Source of the DNA: Polynucleobacter sp. JS-Safj-400b-B2
GTDB taxonomy: Bacteria; Pseudomonadota; Gammaproteobacteria; Burkholderiales; Burkholderiaceae
Reading direction: 5' to 3'
Assembly: GCF_018881975.1 (NCBI RefSeq)
Contig: NZ_JACVPJ010000010.1
Span: 1 to 64,000 of the forward strand
DNA: 64,000 nucleotides
This document shows, one piece after another, positions 9,716 to 18,538 of the stretch. The notes beneath the pieces were generated by a model that saw nothing but the letters and a program-made list of their open reading frames with translations, ran no database searches and was not told the DNA's origin. Within the stretch, counting starts at the first letter, position 1. Each line of letters begins with the position of its first letter. The translations under genes and the position numbers were made by a program.

Positions 9716-10129
9716 TTATTTCTCTGTTTTAGTAGGTATAGCGTTGGTACCAGGCTCAAAATTCAGAGATGCAGAGTTTATGCAATAGCGCAATCCAGTA
9801 GGCATTGGACCATCTTCAAAAACATGCCCCAGATGGGCATCGCAATTAGCGCAACGGACCTCTGTTCGAATCATGCCATGAGTGGTGTCTCGAATCTCTT
9901 TGATGGAGGATTCAACTTCCGGTGCGTTGTAGCTAGGCCATCCACACCCAGCATCAAACTTGGTGTCCGAGAGAAAGAGTGGAGTGTCGCAGCAAATACA
10001 TTTATATCGACCCTGATCCCAATGATCCCAATATTTTCCAGTAAAAGGGCGCTCTGTTGCAGCTTCACGAGTGACACGATATTCAATATCACTCAATGAT
10101 TGTCGATAGTCTTGATCTGTTTTTTTCAT
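9716..10129 (-). CDS. msrB: Peptide-methionine (R)-S-oxide reductase
   Basis: This 137-residue MsrB domain has two zinc-binding CxxC pairs (CICC near residue 44 and CANC near 93). GCGWPSYNA and [13 protein letters not shown] carry the catalytic Cys near residue 117. It reduces R-methionine sulfoxide in oxidised proteins with thioredoxin. There is no signal peptide, so it is cytoplasmic. Confidence 0.95.
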   Translation of the reverse strand: MKKTDQDYRQSLSDIEYRVTREAATERPFTGKYWDHWDQGRYKCICCDTPLFLSDTKFDAGCGWPSYNAPEVESSIKEIRDTTHGMIRTEVRCANCDAHLGHVFEDGPMPTGLRYCINSASLNFEPGTNAIPTKTEK

Positions 10130-10165
10130 CTTTATCCCAGGGAAATTATTTGTCAGTTCATTAAC

Positions 10166-11632
10166 TTACGATGAACAACTTACTTCAATAGAATCTATGT
10201 TTGGTGGCGGTGCCAAGGCATAAGCTTCGTGCTCTAGTTGCTCATCAAAAGGCCTGCTCAAAATATTGAGAAGTTTGGCCACCTCGGAGAAATCTTTTTT
10301 CTGCGCCAGTTCTATAGCCTCTTGTGCCAGATGATTTCGCAACACATATTTTGGGTTTACTTGATTCATGGATATCTGACGCGATAAATCGTTGCTACCT
10401 TCCCTCTTTAGGCGAGCTAGATATTCAGAAAACCATTGTTCAATAGCATCGCGGTCAACAAAGTCATTCCGCAATGAAATTTGGTTGATAAGTGCATCTA
10501 TCTTCAGTTCACCAAGACGTCGAAAAAAGCTAGTGAAATCTACTTTTGAGTCATGCATGGCCTGCAATAGTCGCTCTATTAGCGTTATATCTCCATCCTC
10601 TTCGACAGTAAATCCAAGTTTTTTTCGAAACAAAGATTGCCAAGTGTGAGCGTAGATTATTGGAAATTCTTCAAGCGCTTTACGCAGTTGATCTTGCGCC
10701 TCTTTTTCGTCACACCCGAGTTCAACCAGTGGAATCATCGCGCTAGCTAGGCAAGCCATATTCCAATGCATGATTTGAGGCTGTCGATGATAGGCATAGC
10801 GCCCACCCTGATCGCTATGATTACAAATATGGTCGATTTGAAAATGATCTAAAAATCCAAATGGGCCATAGTCAATAGTTAAGCCTAGAACGCTAATATT
10901 GTCACTGTTGAGAACACCATGGCAAAAGCCAACCGCCTGCCACTGCGCTACAAGTTTGGCATTACGTTCACAGATTTTTTTGAATAAATCTAAATATGGG
11001 TTTTCAGCTTGAAGACATTCAGGGTAGTGGGCTTGGATTAAAGAATCGGCAAGCTCCTTTAAACGCGCGTGATTTTGTAACGAAGCAAAATGCTCAAAAT
11101 GCCCAACCCGGATAAAACTTGGCGCCAACCGCGCGCAAACCGCCGCAGTCTCCATGGTTTCTCTTCTTACCGGTAAATCAGATCCAATAATTGATAATGC
11201 TCGCGTTGTAGGAATTCCTAGTGCATGCATTGCCTCGCTACATAAAAACTCCCTGATGGAAGAGCGGAGAACGGCTCTTCCATCACCCATTCGAGAGAAG
11301 CGAGTTTTGCCCGCTCCTTTAAGTTGCAACTCCTGTCCTGCAATATCACCAAGCAAAATTGCACGACCATCTCCCAATTGTCCTGCCCACACACCAAATT
11401 GATGGCCGCTGTAGGCTGTTGCAATGGGATTTGAAAAGTGATGACCGCCAGCATTTAATTGATTTCCAGACAAAACTTCCAGCCAAGCTTTGTCAGTTGG
11501 CCATTCGTTTTCGTCAAGAGGGATGCCTGCTAATTTTGCAGACGAAGGTGAAAATGCAACCCAATAGGGATCAGGTACAGGTGTTGGTAGGGTGGTTTGA
11601 CAGACGTCATCACCGCTTAAAGTAAAGGCCAT
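10166..11632 (-). CDS. selO: Protein adenylyltransferase SelO (YdiU)
   Basis: From the ATG at 11632 (a TTG nine codons upstream is the alternative) the product is about 488 residues. It contains ATAYSGHQFGVWAGQLGDGRA, LKGAGKTRFSRMGDGRAVLRSS, and the HGVLNSDNISVLGLTIDYGPFGF block, which supplies the active-site Asn and Asp of this pseudokinase-fold enzyme. It transfers AMP to Ser, Thr or Tyr of target proteins and links to redox stress. The family C-terminus is often CSS/CxxC-like; here it ends VSCSS. Confidence 0.93.
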   Translation of the reverse strand: MAFTLSGDDVCQTTLPTPVPDPYWVAFSPSSAKLAGIPLDENEWPTDKAWLEVLSGNQLNAGGHHFSNPIATAYSGHQFGVWAGQLGDGRAILLGDIAGQELQLKGAGKTRFSRMGDGRAVLRSSIREFLCSEAMHALGIPTTRALSIIGSDLPVRRETMETAAVCARLAPSFIRVGHFEHFASLQNHARLKELADSLIQAHYPECLQAENPYLDLFKKICERNAKLVAQWQAVGFCHGVLNSDNISVLGLTIDYGPFGFLDHFQIDHICNHSDQGGRYAYHRQPQIMHWNMACLASAMIPLVELGCDEKEAQDQLRKALEEFPIIYAHTWQSLFRKKLGFTVEEDGDITLIERLLQAMHDSKVDFTSFFRRLGELKIDALINQISLRNDFVDRDAIEQWFSEYLARLKREGSNDLSRQISMNQVNPKYVLRNHLAQEAIELAQKKDFSEVAKLLNILSRPFDEQLEHEAYALAPPPNIDSIEVSCSS

Positions 11633-11687
11633 GAGGGCTATTCTAGGGGGATTTCCCAAATTGCGTTCATGCCTTTAAAATTGACCT

Positions 11688-12170
11688 ATGAACAAACAAG
11701 TCCAAATGAATCCCCAAACCCAACTCGCTAATTTAGGCGAGGAATTAAACGTTCCTTTTTTAAAGCTTTTAGGTGTTCGCTGCCTAAGCGCCGAAATGGG
11801 TAAAGGTGAAATTTTGCTCGCCCTCAAGCCAGAACATAACAACACTTGGGAGGTTGCGCATGGCGGTGTTTTATTAACGCTGATGGATGTAGCTATGGCT
11901 GTAGCCGCTAGATCTGGCGATCCTGGTGACCGCAGCGTTGTCACTATTGAAATGAAAAATAATTTCATGCAAGCTGCGACTGGTGTATTAAGGGTTAAAG
12001 CGGATACCGTACGAAGAACGGCAACAATGGCGTTTTGCGAGGCTAAGCTATATAACGATCAGGGTGAAGTGTGCTGCATGGCTACTGGCACTTTCAAGTA
12101 TTTGAAGCGTTTGGCGACTCGCAATGCTGATGGTGAACGCGTCATAAACGATGACGGACGAACTGTTTAA
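11688..12170 (+). CDS. PaaI-type hotdog-fold acyl-CoA thioesterase
   Basis: The product has 160 residues with the hotdog signature WEVAHGGVLLTLMDVAMAVAAR near residue 47 and a VTIEMKNNFMQAA strand near 84. It probably hydrolyses an aromatic or fatty acyl-CoA in the cytoplasm. The substrate is unknown. It is monocistronic and convergent with the NRDE gene. Confidence 0.82.
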   Translation: MNKQVQMNPQTQLANLGEELNVPFLKLLGVRCLSAEMGKGEILLALKPEHNNTWEVAHGGVLLTLMDVAMAVAARSGDPGDRSVVTIEMKNNFMQAATGVLRVKADTVRRTATMAFCEAKLYNDQGEVCCMATGTFKYLKRLATRNADGERVINDDGRTV

Positions 12171-12172
12171 GG

Positions 12173-13030
12173 CTAAACGGATAAATTGGAACCAGATGCC
12201 GAACTAAGGGCGCCAGTCACTACATCATGGCCCACGGTTCCCGAAGCATCAAATCGCCGCTCCACAAGTTCAAATTGACCGTCTTTGCGAACTCTGAGAA
12301 CGGTGCTGGAGCGCGTTCCATAAGCAGCGGTTTTAATAAAAGCAGGAGAAAGCGCCTTCTCCCATTCCTTACTAACGCCGGTATTAGGAAGTTCATTATC
12401 ACTGGCATGATGACTATCGGCCAATAGCTTTAAATACTGATCTGCATTTTTGAGCCTGCCTTGATCCATTGCCAATGCTTGGGCAAACGCGGCAACGCGA
12501 TGATTTACTTTGGGCCATGGAGTATCTAGCATGGCGTTGGATAACCCATAGACACCCGGCTCTAGGGCCTGTTTTGGAAAGACCTTACGTGGACGGATGC
12601 TTTGGCCCATCATCATACGGTTGCTCACCCAATGCATTTCAGCGTTTTCTGGATTACTCAGATCAGCCATCAAAAGATTAAAGCCGTTGTATTGTTGAAA
12701 ACGTTTTGTATTGTCTTGAATGAAATCAGTGGGTCCATCTTTGCCGGTGAGATACAGTAAAGATAATTCACCACGTGTTCTGGAGTCAGGATTTTTTTCA
12801 CTAGGTGCCCGAACATTTGTTAAGGCCGCAAATTTCCCTGTTTTTGTGAATCCAAGCCAGGTGCCAGGGCTGCCTAAAACGTCAGCCCTATCTCTACCTG
12901 CCAATACATGAGGATGCTCTGGCCACCATGCAACCCCTTCGGTATTGCGCTCATAAAACTCATCGCGATTCGCCGCCACTACCAGCGAGTAGTCTGGATG
13001 AGCATTCCAGGCGAAAAGGACAAGACACAT
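12173..13030 (-). CDS. NRDE-family (TANGO2-like) protein
   Basis: The product is 285 residues. The family-defining N-terminus begins MCLVLFAWNAHPDY, followed by VVAANRDEFYER, and Cys2 becomes N-terminal after Met removal, as in Ntn-type folds. The family has been linked to haem handling and metabolism; the exact reaction is uncertain. It ends 2 bp from the convergent thioesterase and lies 9 bp downstream of ygfZ on the same strand. Confidence 0.85.
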   Translation of the reverse strand: MCLVLFAWNAHPDYSLVVAANRDEFYERNTEGVAWWPEHPHVLAGRDRADVLGSPGTWLGFTKTGKFAALTNVRAPSEKNPDSRTRGELSLLYLTGKDGPTDFIQDNTKRFQQYNGFNLLMADLSNPENAEMHWVSNRMMMGQSIRPRKVFPKQALEPGVYGLSNAMLDTPWPKVNHRVAAFAQALAMDQGRLKNADQYLKLLADSHHASDNELPNTGVSKEWEKALSPAFIKTAAYGTRSSTVLRVRKDGQFELVERRFDASGTVGHDVVTGALSSASGSNLSV

Positions 13031-13039
13031 AAGAGGTAA

Positions 13040-14047
13040 TTAAATTTCAATTAAAGGGTAGGGTAATAAATCTATTTTTAACACAGGTCCTTGGGCGCTA
13101 CCAAGATGAATTTCGCCATCTTCAAGCGCTTCTAGCTTGCATTCAATTTGTAGATCAATTCGTTCTGGCTCATTTAGGCTCCTTGCCGATAAAACTACCA
13201 TTCCTGCAGGCTGGCTAGGATCTTTAGAGTTAAAAAGCTCCACCCCTGGAACAGCCAAGCTATCGATTAATTCATTAGTATTGAGGTGAGCAAGTTGCAA
13301 TCGCCGCTTAATAGCACCGCGGTATTGGCTGCGAGCGACTATTTCCTGACCGGGGTAGCACCCTTTTTTAAAATCAACACCAGCAACAGATTCAAAATTA
13401 ATCATTTGCGGTACAAACTGCTCCTGCGTTGCTTGAACAATTCTCGGAATTGCACTTAAGACCTCAAGTACATTCCATGCTCCAAGTGCTTCAAGTGTAT
13501 TGGTCGAGTCAAGTAAATAATCTTTTGGGCTAGCTACAAGCAGTCGAGCAACGGCTTGATTCCCCACCAATACATCTGGCATTCGTAATGCAATGCAATT
13601 GTCATTAAATTTAAAATCAGAAATTTGTTTATCTGTTCCGTAAAGTCCAGCAATTTCCCATTCCGAAGATAGATCAAGAACCTTTACTTTTGAACGCAAT
13701 ACATACATCGACAAACGCTTAGCAATACTGGCAGCAATATCCTTTGATATGAATAAAGCATAGCGTTCTTCACCTTCTGCGCTTGCTGGAAATAGCCCAG
13801 CCCAGGCACTTGCCAATAGCCTACCTTTAGGACTGCAATAGCCTACCAAACGAACTGCGTTTTCACCTTGGGCAATCCTTCCCGGTAATATGCGATTGAG
13901 CCCTAGAACAGAGTTTGTAAGTTGATTTTGCAAAAAACTGGCAGCATCAGGACCCTCAATGAGGATTAAGCCCCATTGCGGCAGATTACAGGGCAGGAAA
14001 GAAGGGGTATTCAGCCAGTTTTGCTGAATTTGCGGGTTATTTGTCAT
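13040..14047 (-). CDS. ygfZ: YgfZ/GcvT-domain folate-binding protein
   Basis: From the ATG at 14047 the product is 335 residues, with the diagnostic KGCYPGQEIVARSQYRG motif near residue 228 containing the key Cys. The protein binds tetrahydrofolate and supports Fe-S cluster enzymes such as MiaB. The upstream longer frame would overlap the divergent mltG start, so the shorter start is preferred. The 20-bp gap must contain or overlap both promoters. Confidence 0.9.
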   Translation of the reverse strand: MTNNPQIQQNWLNTPSFLPCNLPQWGLILIEGPDAASFLQNQLTNSVLGLNRILPGRIAQGENAVRLVGYCSPKGRLLASAWAGLFPASAEGEERYALFISKDIAASIAKRLSMYVLRSKVKVLDLSSEWEIAGLYGTDKQISDFKFNDNCIALRMPDVLVGNQAVARLLVASPKDYLLDSTNTLEALGAWNVLEVLSAIPRIVQATQEQFVPQMINFESVAGVDFKKGCYPGQEIVARSQYRGAIKRRLQLAHLNTNELIDSLAVPGVELFNSKDPSQPAGMVVLSARSLNEPERIDLQIECKLEALEDGEIHLGSAQGPVLKIDLLPYPLIEI

Positions 14048-14067
14048 CACCCTTTTATCATAGCCCG

Positions 14068-15141
14068 ATGAGCAGAAAAATTCAGAGCAGATCATTATTT
14101 AACAAGAGGAAGCCTTCGGATCGCGGTCTGAAGTATTGGTTAGTCCTTTTGTTTGTATTGCTGGGTCTTCTGTATGGGGGCATTTTTTTATTTCCTGCAG
14201 TCCCCAATAAGTCTAATGTTGAAGATGCGGCCATATACAAGGTTAAGATTCTTCCGCAATCAAGCTTGTCCAGTATTGCCCATCAGCTGAGCGAGCAAGG
14301 CCTATCTATCAATTCCTTGGTCTTGCATTTATCAGCTAGAAGCTTATTTATTGGCTCAAAACTAAAGCCGGGAACTTATCTACTCCCGACTGGGGGAAGT
14401 CTTGGAAAGATTCTCCTGCAAATTGCTCGCGGTGATCGAGTAAGGGAAAGTATCGCAATCATTCCAGGGATGACTATTTGGCAGCTTCGAGGCCTTGTTG
14501 ATTCTCACTCGGCACTCATTCATCAAACCAAAGGCATGAGCAATAAAGAATTGTTGCAGAGTCTGAACCTGAGCTACCCTAGTGACGAGGGAATTTTTCT
14601 ACCCGATACCTACTTATTTGATCCAGATGAACCTGATATCAATATTTATCGTAGGGCAGCGCAAGGTATGCAAAAACAACTATCCCAAATATGGGATCAA
14701 AAAGAAGGGGGGCTTCCCCTCAAAACACCTTATGAATTATTAGTCTTGGCCTCTATTGTTGAAAAGGAAACCGGGCGTACTAGTGATAGAAATTTGGTCG
14801 CAGCCGTATTTGTTAACCGTCTTGATAGAGGAATGCCACTTCAAACTGATCCTACGGTGATTTATGGGATTGGGCCTAAATTTGATGGTAATTTACGGAA
14901 AGCGGATTTACGTAAAGACACTCCCTACAATACCTACATGTACAAAGGTTTGCCTCCTAGCCCCATAGCAATGCCTAGTAAAGAATCCATTTTGGCAGCT
15001 GCCCACCCCGCTAAAAGCAATGCTTTATTCTTTGTGGCTAAGGGAGATGGCAGCAGCCACTTTTCTCAAACCCTAAAAGAGCATGAAACAGCGGTAGATC
15101 GATATCAACGCAAAATTGCACCTAAAAATAGTGCCAACTAA
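14068..15141 (+). CDS. mltG: Endolytic murein transglycosylase MltG
   Basis: This 357-residue protein has one N-terminal membrane anchor (about 25-47), a LysM-like region, and a YceG catalytic domain with LASIVEKETGR near residue 228 (catalytic Glu) and LQTDPTVIYGIG near 265. It cleaves nascent glycan strands and terminates peptidoglycan polymerisation at the inner membrane. It heads the mltG-tmk-holB-tatD cluster common in betaproteobacteria. Confidence 0.93.
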   Translation: MSRKIQSRSLFNKRKPSDRGLKYWLVLLFVLLGLLYGGIFLFPAVPNKSNVEDAAIYKVKILPQSSLSSIAHQLSEQGLSINSLVLHLSARSLFIGSKLKPGTYLLPTGGSLGKILLQIARGDRVRESIAIIPGMTIWQLRGLVDSHSALIHQTKGMSNKELLQSLNLSYPSDEGIFLPDTYLFDPDEPDINIYRRAAQGMQKQLSQIWDQKEGGLPLKTPYELLVLASIVEKETGRTSDRNLVAAVFVNRLDRGMPLQTDPTVIYGIGPKFDGNLRKADLRKDTPYNTYMYKGLPPSPIAMPSKESILAAAHPAKSNALFFVAKGDGSSHFSQTLKEHETAVDRYQRKIAPKNSAN

Positions 15142-15153
15142 ATTCATTTAAAT

Positions 15154-15792
15154 ATGACATCAACAAAAACCGGTTATTTCATTAGCTTCGAAGGTATCGA
15201 TGGTGCAGGCAAAAGTACACATGTGGATGCATTTCGTAAGCTCATGCAAGAGCGCTATTCCGATAAAGAAGTGGTCATGACCCGAGAGCCGGGAGGCACT
15301 ACTCTTGGCGAGCAACTGCGTAATCTACTTTTAGAAGCACCCATGAATTTAGAGACAGAGGCATTATTAATGTTTGCTGCACGTCGTGAGCATATTGCCC
15401 AGGTAATTGAGCCCGCTCTTGCTGCAGGCAAAATTGTGATCTCTGATCGCTTTACAGATGCTAGCTTTGCTTATCAGGGCGGTGGTCGCGGTTTAAGTTT
15501 GGATAAATTGAATGACTTAGAACGATGGGTACAGGGTCGTCCCGATGGCTCACTCTTACAGCCCAACTTAACGATCTTGTTCGATTTGCCGGGAGAGATT
15601 GCAGAAGCGCGACGCTCGAAGGTACGCGCTCCAGACAAATTTGAAAAGATGGATTTGGATTTTTTCGAAAGAGTTCGCCAGGAATACCTACGTCGAGCCC
15701 GGAATGATTCGGAACGCTTTCATCTAGTGGATGCCACCCAGACTCCTGAAGCCATTTGGAATGGCTTGAAATTGATTCAGATTGCTCCTTAA
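15154..15792 (+). CDS. tmk: Thymidylate kinase
   Basis: The product has 212 residues with P-loop [11 protein letters not shown] near residue 13, the TREPGGT motif near 45 and the [16 protein letters not shown] lid region near 98. It phosphorylates dTMP to dTDP. The downstream holB GTG follows immediately after the stop, so the two are probably cotranslated. Confidence 0.97.
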   Translation: MTSTKTGYFISFEGIDGAGKSTHVDAFRKLMQERYSDKEVVMTREPGGTTLGEQLRNLLLEAPMNLETEALLMFAARREHIAQVIEPALAAGKIVISDRFTDASFAYQGGGRGLSLDKLNDLERWVQGRPDGSLLQPNLTILFDLPGEIAEARRSKVRAPDKFEKMDLDFFERVRQEYLRRARNDSERFHLVDATQTPEAIWNGLKLIQIAP

Positions 15793-16914
15793 GTGAAACG
15801 GGAACATCAAATAGCACCATGGCTCAAACCCCTATGGGAAGGGTTGGACTTTGCCAATTTTCCAAATGCCATTCTGTTGCATGGCCAATCTGGGATCGGA
15901 AAATTTGCCTTTTCGGTAGAGCTTGCAAAGGCCTTGCTTTGTGAAAGAGCTAGCGTTGCGCTAAAGCCATGCAATCAATGTGAGGCGTGTCACTGGTTTG
16001 ATACCGGAAATCATCCTGACTTCATATCCCTCGTACCTGAAACGCATCGCAAACTATTGCCCCATGCTGACTATGAGGGTGACGAATCACCCAAAAGAGG
16101 AAAAGCAGCGCGCGATGATGACGGCGAATCAAGCGAAAAAAAAGAGAAGAAAAATATCTCGATAGAAGAAACTCGTCATGCCATTGAAAATCTTTCCATT
16201 GGATCTCACCGCGGTGGTAATCGCGTCATTCTGATTTACCCATTAGAAATGTTACGCCCAGACTCTGCGAATACATTATTAAAATCCCTTGAAGAACCTC
16301 CAGCAAATACTATTTTTATTTTGCTAGCTGATCGAGTAGATCGTGTCTTACCAACGATACACTCACGCTGCCGCCTCCTGACCGCTCCTCGCCCAGATCG
16401 CGAACAAGGACTAAGCTGGTTGAAGGCCCAATTAAATCAAGTCAGCGGACTAAAAGCGAGCGATGCTGATATTGAGACAGTCTATGATGAACAAGGTGGG
16501 GCTCCTTTTTCGGTTCTCGATTCCCTTCTTGCTAGACACAACAAGGACGATAAGGACGAGCTGACCATATCAATCCAAGCTTCGCGTTATTTACTCCAAT
16601 CTATGGCTCAGGGCGTTAGGATAAATTGGCTCGAAACGGCCGAGAAGACTCATAAAGCCCAGTATTCCTTTTTATTGGCTAGCATGCAGCGCTGGATTTC
16701 TGATTTGCAGTCAGTAACTCAGGGCGGCAATCCGCGTTATTACCCTAAGCACTTATCAACCCTTCAGGGCTTATCAAAAATGGCCAATGTCCAAAAATTA
16801 CTTCAGTATTGGAAGTCACTTATTCAGGCCCGACGTCATGAAAATCACCCTTTAGCGAATAGAATCCAGTTAGAGGCATTGCTTTCTCAATATCAACAGA
16901 TTTTTGGGGCATAA
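15793..16914 (+). CDS. holB: DNA polymerase III subunit delta prime
   Basis: Translation starts at a GTG abutting the tmk stop. The 373-residue AAA+ clamp-loader protein has a P-loop-like GQSGIGKFAFS near residue 32 and a zinc module CNQCEAC near 61. A charged insertion rich in Lys, Glu and Asp at about 95-120 is not typical of E. coli HolB. It also has LLKSLEEPPANTIFIL near 160 and HSRCRLL near 190. It acts in the clamp loader with the gamma/tau and delta subunits. Confidence 0.93.
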   Translation: MKREHQIAPWLKPLWEGLDFANFPNAILLHGQSGIGKFAFSVELAKALLCERASVALKPCNQCEACHWFDTGNHPDFISLVPETHRKLLPHADYEGDESPKRGKAARDDDGESSEKKEKKNISIEETRHAIENLSIGSHRGGNRVILIYPLEMLRPDSANTLLKSLEEPPANTIFILLADRVDRVLPTIHSRCRLLTAPRPDREQGLSWLKAQLNQVSGLKASDADIETVYDEQGGAPFSVLDSLLARHNKDDKDELTISIQASRYLLQSMAQGVRINWLETAEKTHKAQYSFLLASMQRWISDLQSVTQGGNPRYYPKHLSTLQGLSKMANVQKLLQYWKSLIQARRHENHPLANRIQLEALLSQYQQIFGA

Positions 16915-16945
16915 AACCAGCTTAGGCAGTCTAAAATAGCCAGTC

Positions 16946-17737
16946 ATGTTCATAGACTCCCATTGCCATCTCGACTTCCCAGAATTTCAATCCCGGCTTC
17001 CAGAGGTTTTAGGTAATATGCGGTCTGCCAAAGTGAGTCATGCTTTGTGCGTATCGGTTGATTTACCTGACTTTCCAAATGTATTGAAGTTAGCCCAGGA
17101 CCATCCAAATCTGTTTGCATCAGTGGGCGTCCATCCTGACTACGAAGACACCCCAGAGCCTACATTTGATTTTTTAGTAGAAACGGCTCTGAAGCACCCC
17201 AAAATCGTCGCTATAGGCGAAACGGGGCTTGATTATTACCGCATGGGTGATCGCAGCTATGAATCTATGGAGTGGCAACGAGAACGTTTTAGAACCCATA
17301 TTCGGGCTTCGATTGCCTCAAAGAAGCCTTTGATCATTCACACTCGCTCAGCATCGCAAGACACAATCAAAATCCTCAAAGAGGAGGGCGCTCAGCAAGT
17401 AGGCGGGGTGATGCATTGTTTTACAGAATCTTATGAAGTTGCAAAAGCTGCCATGGAAATGGGGTTTTTCATCTCCTTTTCGGGGATTGTTACCTTCAAG
17501 AGCGCTAAAGATCTCCAAGAAACTTGCAGACAGGTGCCCTTGGGTCGAATGCTGATTGAGACTGATTCGCCTTACTTGGCTCCAATTCCATATCGCGGCA
17601 AGACAAATGAGCCCGCATGGGTTTCTAAGGTTGGCGAATTTGTAGCCGACCTCAAGGGAGTTTCAGTTGAGGCTCTAGCAAATCAAACTACAAATAATTT
17701 TTATGAATGTTTTCATATAGATAGAAAATATTCATGA
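16946..17737 (+). CDS. tatD: TatD-family metal-dependent DNase
   Basis: The product has 263 residues with the metal-binding DSHCHLD motif at residues 4-10, AIGETGLDYYR near 91, PLIIHTRSA near 131 and LIETDSPYLAP near 201. It is a TIM-barrel 3'-5' exonuclease of the TatD/YcfH type. Its stop overlaps the start of the ankyrin gene (ATGA). Confidence 0.95.
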   Translation: MFIDSHCHLDFPEFQSRLPEVLGNMRSAKVSHALCVSVDLPDFPNVLKLAQDHPNLFASVGVHPDYEDTPEPTFDFLVETALKHPKIVAIGETGLDYYRMGDRSYESMEWQRERFRTHIRASIASKKPLIIHTRSASQDTIKILKEEGAQQVGGVMHCFTESYEVAKAAMEMGFFISFSGIVTFKSAKDLQETCRQVPLGRMLIETDSPYLAPIPYRGKTNEPAWVSKVGEFVADLKGVSVEALANQTTNNFYECFHIDRKYS

Positions 17738-18441
17738 TAAATATGTTTAATAAAAAAGTATTGGCCTTAGTCATACTCCTTGGTTTCAATGGTTTGGGTT
17801 TGGCGCAATCTGACGAGCAAGTGGCAGAATTTGCTAAAGCGGCCAAATTTAATGATGTTTCTACCGTTAAAGCGCTTGTTTCCAAGGGTGTGAGCCCCAA
17901 TATCCTGGATCCAAAAGGCGAATTAATGCTCAATCTGGCCATTAGAGATAAGTCCAATGATGTTATTTTATTTTTACTGACAAATAACGCAACTGACGTT
18001 GATATCTCAAATAAGTTTGGGGAAACCCCGCTCATGATTGCATCCATTGATGGCAATCTACCGGTTGTCAAGGCGCTAGTTCAAGGCAGGAAAGCCAAGA
18101 TAGACCATATAGGCTGGACTCCATTGCATTACGCCTGCGCTAAGGGAAATTTAGAGGTAGCCCAATACTTAATCTCTAATGGTGCAATTATTGATTCCTT
18201 AAGTCCAAGCAATACAACGCCTTTAATGATGGCGGTTCAATCCGGAAATGAACAGCTAGTTAAGCTATTGCTAGATGAAGGCGCTGATCTTCAAACGCGT
18301 AATTCCCTTGGGCTATCAGCCATTGATATTGCTTTGATTTATGAGAAGCCCTGGATTGCTGAGGGCTTAAGCGCACGTTGGTTAAAACTTTATAAGAAAC
18401 CTTATATTGCACCAAAAGGCGTTGTCCAGCCCAAGTCCTAA
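17734..18441 (+). CDS. Secreted ankyrin-repeat protein
   Basis: The product has 235 residues, a signal peptide at about 1-24 (VLALVILLGFNGLGLAQS), and five ankyrin repeats recognisable by FGETPLMIAS, GWTPLHYACAKGNLEVAQYL and NTTPLMMAVQSGNEQLVKLL. It is likely a periplasmic protein-protein interaction module. It is translationally coupled to tatD and is the last chromosomal-type gene before the island. Confidence 0.85.
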   Translation: MINMFNKKVLALVILLGFNGLGLAQSDEQVAEFAKAAKFNDVSTVKALVSKGVSPNILDPKGELMLNLAIRDKSNDVILFLLTNNATDVDISNKFGETPLMIASIDGNLPVVKALVQGRKAKIDHIGWTPLHYACAKGNLEVAQYLISNGAIIDSLSPSNTTPLMMAVQSGNEQLVKLLLDEGADLQTRNSLGLSAIDIALIYEKPWIAEGLSARWLKLYKKPYIAPKGVVQPKS

Positions 18442-18455
18442 TATATCTATTTGCG

Positions 18456-18461
18456 TATAAT
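18456..18461 (+). promoter_or_regulatory. Candidate -10 box for the island backbone operon
   Basis: TATAAT lies in the only non-coding gap (97 bp) before parA, about 78 nt ahead of its start. No good -35 box is visible at the right distance, so this is tentative. Almost every later gene to position 36188 overlaps or abuts its neighbour, so a promoter here could serve a very long transcript. Confidence 0.3.
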
Positions 18462-18538
18462 CATTAATATCGGACTTACAAGATAGTTTGCCTAGCGTTC
18501 TAGCGATCTCACTCTAGGGATCAAGCCATTACCAATTC

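Noticed and set aside
10392..11625. Several rightward ORFs opposite selO
   Set aside because: They are antisense shadows of a well-conserved enzyme gene, with no ribosome sites.
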